Under the pieces are notes generated by a model. That model was not told the DNA's origin. It did no database searches and was given only the letters and a program-made list of their open reading frames with translations. Shown here one piece after another: positions 1 to 8,272 of a DNA stretch of 39,542 bases. The number at the start of each line of letters is the position of its first letter. The stretch's first letter is position 1. The stretch is from Labilithrix sp. (GTDB taxonomy: Bacteria; Myxococcota_A; Polyangia; Polyangiales; Polyangiaceae), in the NCBI GenBank assembly GCA_019637195.1, contig JAHBWA010000079.1, forward strand, positions 1 to 39,542. The letters run 5' to 3'. A program made the translations under genes and the position numbers.

Positions 1-547
1 CGCGCGCGATGCCCACGTCGGTCGGCGGGACGATCTGCGCGCCGTTCGCCCAGTAGGCCTTGTACCCGTTGTACTCGGGGGGGTTGTGGCTGGCGGTGAT
101 CATCACACCGGCGGCGCAGCCGAGGCGCGTGACCGCGAACGCGAGCAGCGGCGTGGGGACGACGTCGTCGAAGAGCTTCGCCTTGACGCCGGCGGCCGCG
201 AGCGCGCACGCGGTGTCCTCCGCGAGCACCTTGCTCATCCGGCGCCCGTCGTAGCCGATCGCGACGCCCTTCTCGGCGGCGGCCGCGCCGCCGACCTCGA
301 GGAGGTGGCGGGCGAGGCCCCAGGTGGTGCGGAGGACGACGGCCCGGTTCATCCGGTTCGGCCCCGCGCCGAGGACGCCACGCAGACCGGCGGTGCCGAA
401 CTCGAGCGAGCCGGCGAAGCGGTCGGCGAGATCGGTCTTCGCCGGATCGGGCGCGACCAGCAGGCCCTCGATTTCCGCGCGCGCGGCGGGATCGGGATCG
501 GCTTCGGCCCACGCGCGGGCTTGCTTGATGACGTCGGCGAGATCCAT
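1..547 (-). CDS. Phosphosugar mutase (PgcA/PGM2-type phosphoglucomutase or phosphomannomutase), C-terminus cut by window edge
   Basis: This enzyme family moves a phosphate between C1 and C6 of hexose phosphates (C1 and C5 for pentoses) through a phosphoserine, feeding sugar-nucleotide and glycogen metabolism in the cytoplasm. The gene starts at ATG 547 and about 182 codons are visible before the window edge. The N-terminal motif FGTAGLRG followed by GAGPNRMN (residues about 50-67) is typical of the PgcA/PGM2 subgroup. The active-site loop TASHNPPEYNGYK (about 151-163) carries the phospho-accepting Ser153. A GAGAG stretch lies just upstream of the start. The metal-binding DGDxDR loop and the sugar-binding domains would lie outside the window, so glucose, mannose or pentose specificity cannot be settled. 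Confidence 0.9.
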   Translation of the reverse strand, partial: MDLADVIKQARAWAEADPDPAARAEIEGLLVAPDPAKTDLADRFAGSLEFGTAGLRGVLGAGPNRMNRAVVLRTTWGLARHLLEVGGAAAAEKGVAIGYDGRRMSKVLAEDTACALAAAGVKAKLFDDVVPTPLLAFAVTRLGCAAGVMITASHNPPEYNGYKAYWANGAQIVPPTDVGIAR

Positions 548-676
548 CGTCTCTCGGGTTACCACACGACGGCGAGCGCTTCACCTCCTGCCGCCTGCGA
601 CACCGTGACCGCCACGTCGCTCGGATGCACGGCGCGTCGAGACGTCGGGCGGGATCCGCCGAGGCCAGGCCCGTCG

Positions 677-2155
677 TCAGCCCAGGTACCGGCGCCGGAG
701 GTGCGCGAGCAGGACGTCGGCGTCGAGCCCACGACCGGTAGCGCGCTCGAGGACGCCGTTCGTGTCGTAGCGCGCGCCGTGCTGGTGGACGTGCTCGTGG
801 GCGAAGCGCCGCAAGCTCGTGAAGTCGCCCTCGGCGAGCTCGGCGGGGATCGCTGGGTGCGCGACGAGAGCCGCGGCGAAGAGCTGGGCGGCCGCGATCG
901 CGCCGAGCGTGTAGCTCGGGAAGTAGCCGAACGCCCCCGACGGCCAGTGGACGTCCTGGAGGCAGCCCTCGCGATCGGTCGGCGGGCGGACGCCGACGAC
1001 GCGCTCCATCCCGTCACGGAACGCGCCGGGCAGATCTCTCACGGCGAGGTCGCCGGCGACGAGCGCGCGCTCGAGCGAGAAGCGCACGATGACGTGGAGC
1101 GGGTAAGTCGCCTCGTCGGCGTCGACGCGGACGAGGCTGCGCGCGACCTTGAGCGCGTGGCGCTCGAGCGACTCGCGCTGGAGCGCCACGCCGAGGTGCG
1201 CGCTCGCGACGACGGCGAGGTAGCCGAGGAGCTCCGGCGTGCGCGCCGCCTGCATCTCCATGAGCAGCGACTGGCTCTCGTGCAGGCCCATCCCGGGGAC
1301 GTGACCGACCGGCTGGCGCGCCCAGGCCCGCGGCAGCCCCATCTCGTACAGGGCGTGCCCGGTCTCGTGCACGACGCCGAGGACGCTCGAGAGGAAGTCG
1401 CCCTCGTCGTAGCGCGTGGTCATCCGCACGTCCTCGGCGGCGCCGCCGCAGAACGGGTGCACGCTGACGTCGAGGCGACCGCGCGCGAAGTCGAAGCCCA
1501 TGCGCTCCGCGAGGTGCCGGCCGAGCGCGGCCTGGCGGTCGACCGCAAACGGCCCGACGAGCGCCGGGACTGGAGGCGCGCTCGCCTGCCGCGCGACGAT
1601 CGCGTCGACGAGCGGCGGCAGCTCGCGCTCGAGGCGCGCGAACAGCGGGACGAGCGCGGCCTCGCGCGCGCCGGGCTCGTACTCGTCGGCGAGCGCGTCG
1701 TAGACGGAGAGCCCCATCACCGCGGCCTTCGCCTCGCCGACGCGCCGCGTGAGGTTCACGACCTCCTCGAGCTGCGGGAGCAGGCTCGCGAAGTCGTCTT
1801 CGCGCCGCGCGGTCCGCCACGCGAGCTCGCAGCCCGACGTCACGCGCGCCCGCGCCTCGACGAGGTCGGCCGGCACCGCCGCCGCGTGCACCCAGGCGCG
1901 GCGCATCGCCGCGAGGTTGGCGCGCTCCCACGCGCCGGCGGGCGGCGCGGCCTCGGCGGCGGCGAGCAGATCGGGCAGATCGGGCGCGGAGATCGCCTCG
2001 TGCGCGAGCACGCGCAGGGTCCCGAGCTGGGCGGCGCGGAGATCGCCTCCCCCCTCCGGCATCATCGCCTGCGCGTCCCACTCGAGGAGGTCCGCCGAGC
2101 TCCGGAGGAGGTAGTGGCGGTCGAAGCGCCGGTGAAGCTCCTGGTACTCGCTCAC
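677..2155 (-). CDS. M32-family metallocarboxypeptidase (carboxypeptidase Taq type)
   Basis: A 492-residue zinc carboxypeptidase, close to the usual family length of about 500. It is expected to remove C-terminal residues from peptides in the cytoplasm; no signal peptide is seen. The zinc motif HETGH lies at residues 263-267, with the catalytic Glu264 and a third ligand, Glu293, in HESQS (292-296). Other M32 landmarks are HPF (233-235), RMTTRY (244-249) and the C-terminal QDVHW followed by GYFPSY. The chosen start is GTG 2155, because it overlaps the desaturase stop as GTGA and the protein begins with a normal M32 N-terminus. The long upstream extension of the open frame is not coding. The coupling to a desaturase gene has no obvious biochemical logic. 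Confidence 0.93.
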   Translation of the reverse strand: MSEYQELHRRFDRHYLLRSSADLLEWDAQAMMPEGGGDLRAAQLGTLRVLAHEAISAPDLPDLLAAAEAAPPAGAWERANLAAMRRAWVHAAAVPADLVEARARVTSGCELAWRTARREDDFASLLPQLEEVVNLTRRVGEAKAAVMGLSVYDALADEYEPGAREAALVPLFARLERELPPLVDAIVARQASAPPVPALVGPFAVDRQAALGRHLAERMGFDFARGRLDVSVHPFCGGAAEDVRMTTRYDEGDFLSSVLGVVHETGHALYEMGLPRAWARQPVGHVPGMGLHESQSLLMEMQAARTPELLGYLAVVASAHLGVALQRESLERHALKVARSLVRVDADEATYPLHVIVRFSLERALVAGDLAVRDLPGAFRDGMERVVGVRPPTDREGCLQDVHWPSGAFGYFPSYTLGAIAAAQLFAAALVAHPAIPAELAEGDFTSLRRFAHEHVHQHGARYDTNGVLERATGRGLDADVLLAHLRRRYLG

Positions 2156-3282
2156 GCCGCCTCCACTTCCCGCGCGCGGAGACGCTCGAGCGCCCTCCGG
2201 CCGACGCTCCGCGCGCGCTTCATCGAGGTCTTCCCGACGGCGACGTCGAGCATCTTGCGCGCGCGCGCGAAGACGCTCTCTTGCACGTACGGGATCCCGT
2301 GCTTCGCGCAGAGCGCCGCGACCTTCGGCTGGATCTGGCGGTAGCGCGCCATCGGCATGTCGGGGAAGAGGTGATGCTCGATCTGGTAGTTCAGGTAGAG
2401 GTGCGCGTAGTCGACCAGCTCCGAGCCCGTCCGGTAGTTGACCGAGCCGAGGACCTGCCGAACGGCCGCCTCGGCCTTGGAGCGCGCCGGCTCGTCGAAG
2501 CGGTAGAGGTCGTCGCCGGTGTGGTTGGGCCCGACGACGAGGAACGTGTGGAGGTTCGTGAGCGCCTCGGCGCCGAGCGAGTTGACGAGCGCGCTCGCCA
2601 CCGCGAGCGGCCCGAGCGGCGCGTAGAGCGCCGGCAGCGCGACGAACTGGAGCAGCGCATACGGCGCGTAGCACCGGCCGATCAACGTCGCGAGGTAGCC
2701 GGGCGGAGCGCCCTCGTCGTCGCGCCCGCGCGCGAGCCAGGCCCGGATCGTCGTCGGCGCGTAGTACGACGCCCGCCACGTCACCGCCAGGAGCCCCATC
2801 GCGACGTACTTCAGCGCGACGGGCACGTTCGCGGCGCGGAGATCCTCGGTGTTGCGCTCGATCAGATCGGGATCGCGCAGCTCCCCCGTGTTCGTGTGGT
2901 GGAGGACGTTGTGCTCGTACTTCCAGGCCTCGGGCAGCATCCAGTCCGGCCAGTCGAGCATCCGCCGCCAGCCCGCCGCGAAGCCGCGGCTCGTGTGCCG
3001 CTCGGGGATCTGCGGGACGCGGTCGTAGCCGCGGTGTCCGACGTGGTGCATGAGCAGCCAGCTCGTCCCGCGCCCGAGCGCCAGCGACGCCATGCTGACG
3101 GGGTTCGGCACCCACGCCGTCGCGAGACCGACCACCGTAGCTGCGCGGCCGACGCGCTCGATCCAGCGCACGTGCGCGACGTCCTCTTCTCCGTAGGTGG
3201 ACTCGACCTCGAGCCGGATGGCGCGGAGCTCGCGGAAAAACGCTTCACAGTCGATCGAGGCAGGGTCGAACGTCGGTTCCAA
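2152..3282 (-). CDS. Membrane fatty-acid desaturase (acyl-lipid, FADS type)
   Basis: A di-iron integral-membrane desaturase that should introduce a double bond into acyl chains of membrane lipids. The three histidine boxes are HHVGH (residues 79-83), HNVLHH (124-129) and QIEHH (300-304). The last is the QxxHH form used by front-end and related acyl-lipid desaturases. Unlike many front-end desaturases there is no fused cytochrome b5 domain, so electrons must come from a separate ferredoxin or cytochrome. Hydrophobic segments lie around residues 46-76 and 155-235. The frame opens at TTG 3282; no better in-frame start lies before the conserved region, so the exact N-terminus is uncertain. The stop overlaps the start of the M32 peptidase gene by four bases. 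Regiospecificity cannot be read from the sequence. Confidence 0.9.
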   Translation of the reverse strand: MEPTFDPASIDCEAFFRELRAIRLEVESTYGEEDVAHVRWIERVGRAATVVGLATAWVPNPVSMASLALGRGTSWLLMHHVGHRGYDRVPQIPERHTSRGFAAGWRRMLDWPDWMLPEAWKYEHNVLHHTNTGELRDPDLIERNTEDLRAANVPVALKYVAMGLLAVTWRASYYAPTTIRAWLARGRDDEGAPPGYLATLIGRCYAPYALLQFVALPALYAPLGPLAVASALVNSLGAEALTNLHTFLVVGPNHTGDDLYRFDEPARSKAEAAVRQVLGSVNYRTGSELVDYAHLYLNYQIEHHLFPDMPMARYRQIQPKVAALCAKHGIPYVQESVFARARKMLDVAVGKTSMKRARSVGRRALERLRAREVEAA

Positions 3283-3346
3283 GGCGCACGCAGCCTAGCT
3301 CAATCCAGGCGCGCGAGCCCGCGCGAGCGACGCGACGGCCGCGGTC

Positions 3347-4462
<1,116 letters not shown>

Positions 4463-4634
4463 GACGAGCCTCTTACCAGAGAGGCAGAGGCGCCGCGACC
4501 TCGGCCGACCGCGAGGCCTCCGCGCGAACGCGCTCCCCCCTACCCGCTCGCAGGCTGCGGAACCGCAGATCGCAGAGCCGCGGACGCTGCGCGTCGTCGC
4601 CGGGCGCCGAGCGTGCAGGGGCGCGCGCCGGAGC

Positions 4635-6263
4635 TCACTTCTCGAGCTGGCGCATGCCCGGCGCCTCGCGGCCCGTCGCCGCGACGTACTCGTCGTAGGG
4701 GCCGCCGTAGACGTGCGGCCCCTTCGGCGTGAGCTCGAGGATCCGCGTCGCGATGGCGCGGAGGAACGCGCGATCGTGCGAGACGAAGACGATCGTGCCT
4801 TCGTAGGTCGACAGCGCCTTGACGAGCGCGCGCTTGGTCACGATGTCGAGGTGGTTGGTCGGCTCGTCGAGGACGAGGAGGTTCGGCGCGTCGAAGAGGA
4901 TCTTCGCGAGCGCGAGGCGCGCGCGCTCACCGCCGGAGAGGATGCGGATCGGCTTGTCGTGGTCGTCGCCGTGGAAGCCGAACGCGCCGGCGAGCGTCCG
5001 CAGCGTGCCGAGGTTCGTCGTGGGGCTGTGCGCGACGAGCTCCTCGATCACGGTCCGGTCGGCCGAGAGCTGCTCCATCTGGTGCTGGGCGAAGTAGCCC
5101 ATCGTGACGGACGCCCCGACGGTGACCTTGCCCTCGTCGGGCTTCAGCGCGTCGGCCATCATCTTGAGGAGCGTCGTCTTGCCCGATCCGTTCTCGCCCA
5201 TCACCGCCCAGCGCTCGGTCCGGCGGACGAGGAGGTTCAGGCCGTCGTGGATCGCGCGGTCGCCGTAGGTCTTCTTGACGCCCTCGACCTTGATGACGTC
5301 GTCGCCGCTGCGCGGCGCGGGCCGGAAGTCGAACGTCTTCTCGATGATCCGGCGCGGCGGCTCGACCTTCTCGATCTTCTCGAGCTTCTTGACGCGCGAC
5401 TGCACCTGCGCGGCGTGGCTCGCGCGCGCCTTGAAGCGCTCGATGAACGCCTTCTCCTTCGCGAGCATCGCCTGCTGGCGCTCGTACTGCGCCTGCTGCT
5501 GCGCCGCGGCGAGCGCGCGCTGCTGCTCGTAGAACTCGTAGTCGCCCGAGTAGCTCTTGACCTCACCGCCGTCGAGCTCGACGATCTTCTTCACGACGCG
5601 GTTCATGACGTCGCGGTCGTGGCACGTCATGAGGACGGAGCCCTGGTAGTCGCGGAGGAAACCCTCGAGCCAGAGGATCGACTCGATGTCGAGGTAGTTC
5701 GTCGGCTCGTCGAGCAGGAGCGCGTCGGGGCGCGCGAGGAGGATCTGCGCGAGGGCGACGCGCATCTTCCACCCGCCCGAGAGGTTGCCGACGTCGCCGG
5801 CGACCTGCTCGGGCGAGAAGCCCAGCCCGGCGAGGATCGCGTGGGCGCGCGCCTCGAGGTCGTAGCCGCCGAGCTCCTGGTAGCGCGCCTGGACGTCGCC
5901 GAAGCGCTCGACGGCGTCGTTGAACCCCGGGTCCTCGGGATCGTTCAGCTTGGCCTCGAGCTCCTTCAGCTCCTCGCCGAGCCGGCCCGCCTCGCCCGCG
6001 CCCGACAGCGTCTCCGCCATGACGCTGCGCCCCTTGAGGTCGCCGACGTCCTGGCGAAAGTAGCCGATGGTCGTGCGCTTGGGCCGGTCGACCAAGCCGT
6101 CGTCGGGCTGCTCCTCCCCGGTGATCAGACGGAAGACGGTGCTCTTGCCGGCGCCGTTGGGGCCGACGAGCCCGACCTTTTCGCCGTCGCCGAGGTGGAA
6201 GCTCGCCTCGAGGAAGAGGATCTGACCGCCGTACTGCTTCGAGACGTTCGAGAACGAAATCAT
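4635..6263 (-). CDS. ABC-F family ATPase (EttA/YbiT/Uup class, ribosome-associated)
   Basis: A soluble protein of 542 residues with two ATP-binding cassettes and no membrane segment, as in ABC-F translation factors that bind the ribosomal E site. NBD1 has GPNGAGKS at 34-41, the signature LSGGWKMRVALA and DEPTNYLD. NBD2 has GENGSGKT, LSGGERARLALA and DEPTNHLD. The charged Gln/Ala/Lys-rich linker between them is the P-site tRNA interaction motif region. The protein ends shortly after NBD2, so the long Uup-type C-terminal coiled coil is absent. ATG 6263 is chosen because MISFSNVSKQYGG is a normal ABC-F N-terminus and the upstream extension is low-complexity Arg/Ala. It could be a housekeeping EttA/YbiT-like factor or an antibiotic-protection factor; the context favours neither. 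Confidence 0.93.
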   Translation of the reverse strand: MISFSNVSKQYGGQILFLEASFHLGDGEKVGLVGPNGAGKSTVFRLITGEEQPDDGLVDRPKRTTIGYFRQDVGDLKGRSVMAETLSGAGEAGRLGEELKELEAKLNDPEDPGFNDAVERFGDVQARYQELGGYDLEARAHAILAGLGFSPEQVAGDVGNLSGGWKMRVALAQILLARPDALLLDEPTNYLDIESILWLEGFLRDYQGSVLMTCHDRDVMNRVVKKIVELDGGEVKSYSGDYEFYEQQRALAAAQQQAQYERQQAMLAKEKAFIERFKARASHAAQVQSRVKKLEKIEKVEPPRRIIEKTFDFRPAPRSGDDVIKVEGVKKTYGDRAIHDGLNLLVRRTERWAVMGENGSGKTTLLKMMADALKPDEGKVTVGASVTMGYFAQHQMEQLSADRTVIEELVAHSPTTNLGTLRTLAGAFGFHGDDHDKPIRILSGGERARLALAKILFDAPNLLVLDEPTNHLDIVTKRALVKALSTYEGTIVFVSHDRAFLRAIATRILELTPKGPHVYGGPYDEYVAATGREAPGMRQLEK

Positions 6264-6591
6264 GGAAAGCCGGGGCTCAATAGCACGGCGGGCGCATCGA
6301 TGGGGCCGCCGCGGCGACGCGCCGATCCGCCTGCCCGCGCTGGCGACGCGACGAATCCTTCGCCCGCGCGCGGAGAGCTCGGCCAGCGCGACGGTCCGCG
6401 AGCGCGGCGAGGATCCGGGAGCGCTCGCGTCGTGGACGTCGAGGATGACCTTGAGCCCGGCGGTCCTCGCGTCGCGCGCTCCCACATGATGGGGAGGCGG
6501 ATCACGCCCATGAGAGGCCAGACCGTGACACGCGAAGTGTCATCGGGGCCGTTGTTCGGCCGCGAGGCCGCCGGGGGCGCCCGGAACGTCG
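6264..6591. other. 328-base intergenic region with hairpin-forming repeats
   Basis: This is the only stretch over 300 bases without a supported gene. It lies between the stop of the crotonase gene and the start of the ABC-F gene, both on the minus strand, so it should hold the end of one transcript and the promoter of the next. The open frames across it translate to Arg/Ala/Ser-rich low-complexity sequence and look non-coding. Two inverted repeats sit near the crotonase end: CGGCC-GCGA-GGCCG at 6557-6570 and TGACAC-GCGAA-GTGTCA at 6526-6542. I could not identify a convincing -35/-10 pair. Confidence 0.5.
6526..6542. promoter_or_regulatory. Perfect 6+6 interrupted palindrome, operator-like or hairpin
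   Basis: TGACAC and GTGTCA flank a five-base spacer (GCGAA). It lies about 50 bases past the crotonase-gene stop and about 265 bases upstream of the ABC-F start. With no T-tract after it, it is a poor intrinsic terminator, and the symmetry suits a dimeric regulator equally well. No regulator can be named. Confidence 0.3.
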
Positions 6592-7383
6592 CTACGAGCG
6601 CGAGCGCGACGCGAACGCTCGTAGGGCGTCGCGCGTGGCGAGGGGCGCGGCGAGCGCGCTGACGCTGCGCGCCTCGCGATCGAGCTGCTCGACCAGCTCC
6701 GAGCTCGAGCTCTCGAGCAAGAGCCGCTTCGTCGCGCCGAGGGCCGCCGTCGGGAGCTTCGAGAGCTCGCCGGCGACGGCGCGCGCGCGATCGAGGAGAG
6801 CACCGTCGTCGACCACCTCGGTCACGAGCCCCCAGTCGAGGGCGAGCTCCGCGCCCAGCACCCGGTTCGTGAGGACGAGCTCCTGCGCGCGCCTCGTCCC
6901 GACGAGGCGCGGCAAGAACCACGTCGAGCCCGCGTCCGGTGACAGGCCGATCGCCGTGTAGGCCGAGCGAAACGTCGCCGAGCGCGCCGCGATGCAGATG
7001 TCGCCCGCGACGGCGAGGGCGAGCCCCGCTCCGGCGGCGGCGCCGTTCACGGCGGTGACGAGCGGCGCCTGCATCCGCGCGAACGATCCGAGCGCCGCGT
7101 GCAGGTACATCGTGAGCTCGCGGAGCGCCTTCGGGAGATCGTCTCCCGACGAGACGAAGCTCCGTACGTCCCCGCCGGCGCAGAAGCGACTCCCCGCGCC
7201 GGAGAGGATGACCGCGCCGGCTCCCCCGTCGATCTCGAGGCCCCGCGCCGCGTCGGCGAGGCTCCGCGCCATCGCGAGGTCGATGGCGTTGGCGCTCTCC
7301 TCGCGCGCGAGCGTGATCTCGACGACGCCACCTTCGCGGCGTTCGACGCGCAGGGGAGGCGGCGAGGTCTGGGGCTCGTTCAC
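6592..7383 (-). CDS. Enoyl-CoA hydratase/isomerase family protein (crotonase superfamily, PaaG-like active site)
   Basis: A 263-residue crotonase-fold protein of normal length. The oxyanion-hole segments are present: SRFCAGGD (65-72) and NGAAAGAGLALA (113-124). By hand alignment to mitochondrial enoyl-CoA hydratase, the first catalytic Glu (Glu144 in rat) is replaced by Tyr142. The second (rat Glu164) appears kept as Glu168. Asp150 lies in SPDAGST, the position of the catalytic acid of PaaG-type enoyl-CoA isomerases. It may therefore shift a double bond rather than hydrate it; this is inference. The GTG start at 7383 overlaps the TetR-family stop as GTGA, so it is co-translated with the repressor and likely belongs to the same regulon as the divergent operon. 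Confidence 0.88.
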   Translation of the reverse strand: MNEPQTSPPPLRVERREGGVVEITLAREESANAIDLAMARSLADAARGLEIDGGAGAVILSGAGSRFCAGGDVRSFVSSGDDLPKALRELTMYLHAALGSFARMQAPLVTAVNGAAAGAGLALAVAGDICIAARSATFRSAYTAIGLSPDAGSTWFLPRLVGTRRAQELVLTNRVLGAELALDWGLVTEVVDDGALLDRARAVAGELSKLPTAALGATKRLLLESSSSELVEQLDREARSVSALAAPLATRDALRAFASRSRS

Positions 7384-8075
7384 TTCTGGCTCCCGACGGC
7401 CCGCTTGGGCGGCCTCTTCGCGCCCTCCGTCGCCGGCGCGCCCGCTCGTCCGCTCACGCCTCCGACGACGCCGAGGGCGGTGTCTCCGTAGTGGAAGACG
7501 ATCTCGTCCTCCGAGAGCGGCCCGTCCGGCCGGTACCACATCGAAACGCCGATCCCCATCTGCAGGATCGCGTAGGCCGACAGGAGCGGAGAGCGCGTGG
7601 TGAAGACGGCCTCCTCGACGCCGCGCTCGATGAGCGCCACGAACATCCTCGAGTACTCGCGACGCAGCTTCGCGATCGCGCTCCGGTGCGGCTCTTCGAG
7701 CGCGGGGATCTCGTGGTTGCCGATGCGAACCTCCCGGGGATGGCGGGCGTGGTAGCGGACGTGGGCCTCGGCGGCTCGGCGAAGCTTGAGGACGGTGTCG
7801 TCCGTACCCGCCATCGCCGAGCGCACGACCTTGAGGAGGTCGTTCATGGTCTCGACCATGACGTCCCGCAGGATCTCCTGCTTCGCCGAGACGTGGTTGT
7901 AGAGGCTCGGGGCGCGGAGATGCAGGGCCGCGGCGATGTCCTTCATCGACGTGCCGTGGTAGCCGCGCTCGGCGAAGAGGGTGAGCGCGGCGTCGTGGAC
8001 GTCGATGCTCCTCTCGCTGCGCGTCCGATCGCCGCGCGTCCGAGCCCCTCGAGCTGCGCTCTCGTTCTTCGGCAT
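7380..8075 (-). CDS. TetR/AcrR-family transcriptional regulator
   Basis: A 231-residue one-component repressor candidate. The N-terminal helix-turn-helix region reads ALTLFAERGYHGTSMKDIA followed by APSLYNHVSAKQEIL, the standard TetR DNA-binding fold with YNHV in the recognition helix. The C-terminal ligand domain resembles the FadR/PaaR-like group that senses acyl-CoA thioesters, which suits the neighbouring genes but is inferred. ATG 8075 is chosen over upstream in-frame starts because GGAG lies five bases before it on the minus strand and the extra N-terminal residues lack family similarity. It is divergent from the gene at 8273, and symmetrical repeats in the intervening DNA are candidate operators, suggesting autoregulation and control of the catabolic operon. 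Confidence 0.93.
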   Translation of the reverse strand: MPKNESAARGARTRGDRTRSERSIDVHDAALTLFAERGYHGTSMKDIAAALHLRAPSLYNHVSAKQEILRDVMVETMNDLLKVVRSAMAGTDDTVLKLRRAAEAHVRYHARHPREVRIGNHEIPALEEPHRSAIAKLRREYSRMFVALIERGVEEAVFTTRSPLLSAYAILQMGIGVSMWYRPDGPLSEDEIVFHYGDTALGVVGGVSGRAGAPATEGAKRPPKRAVGSQK

Positions 8076-8140
8076 GAGCTCTCCATTTTTCGCACCCGAG
8101 ACACGGCCCGGCAACCGCTTTTCGCGACCGATGTCCATCA

Positions 8141-8158
8141 TACGAACATTCATTCGTA
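8141..8158. promoter_or_regulatory. Candidate TetR-family operator 1 (TACGAA-N6-TTCGTA)
   Basis: A perfect inverted repeat with six-base arms TACGAA and TTCGTA around CATTCA. It sits 66 bases upstream of the repressor start and 115 bases upstream of the divergent operon start. The same arms recur in the second site at 8224-8245, which argues for a shared binding protein, most simply the adjacent TetR-family regulator. Confidence 0.6.
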
Positions 8159-8204
8159 CCATCGACACGTCGCGTCAACGTTAAACGCCTTGATCGATGA
8201 GAAG

Positions 8205-8216
8205 CATGACGTCATG
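8205..8216. promoter_or_regulatory. Perfect 12-base palindrome CATGACGTCATG in the divergent promoter region
   Basis: A fully symmetrical CATGACGTCATG lies between the two TACGAA-type repeats. It has a different core (TGACGTCA), so it may be a binding site for another regulator or a chance palindrome. No factor can be named. Confidence 0.3.
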
Positions 8217-8223
8217 GTGACGT

Positions 8224-8245
8224 TACGAACTAACAGTCGTTCGTA
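8224..8245. promoter_or_regulatory. Candidate TetR-family operator 2 (TACGAAC-N8-GTTCGTA) overlapping a -10-like element
   Basis: Seven-base arms TACGAAC and GTTCGTA are perfect reverse complements around TAACAGTC. They repeat the TACGAA/TTCGTA arms of site 1 but ten bases apart instead of six. TATAAC at 8244-8249 overlaps the right arm and resembles a -10 element; transcription would begin near 8256, just before the AGGAGG ribosome-binding site (8263-8268). Repressor bound here would block RNA polymerase. No good -35 was found at the standard distance. Confidence 0.6.
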
Positions 8246-8272
8246 TAACGCGACGACGCAGCAGGAGGTCCC

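Noticed and set aside
86..2344. Long plus-strand open frame (752 codons) opposite the mutase, peptidase and desaturase genes
   Set aside because: Its translation is Arg/Asp/Glu/Val-rich low complexity with no domain, while the opposite strand carries intact family motifs. It is a GC-skew shadow.
4635..6485. Longer 616-residue form of the ABC-F protein
   Set aside because: The first 74 residues are low-complexity and absent from ABC-F proteins; ATG 6263 gives the standard N-terminus.
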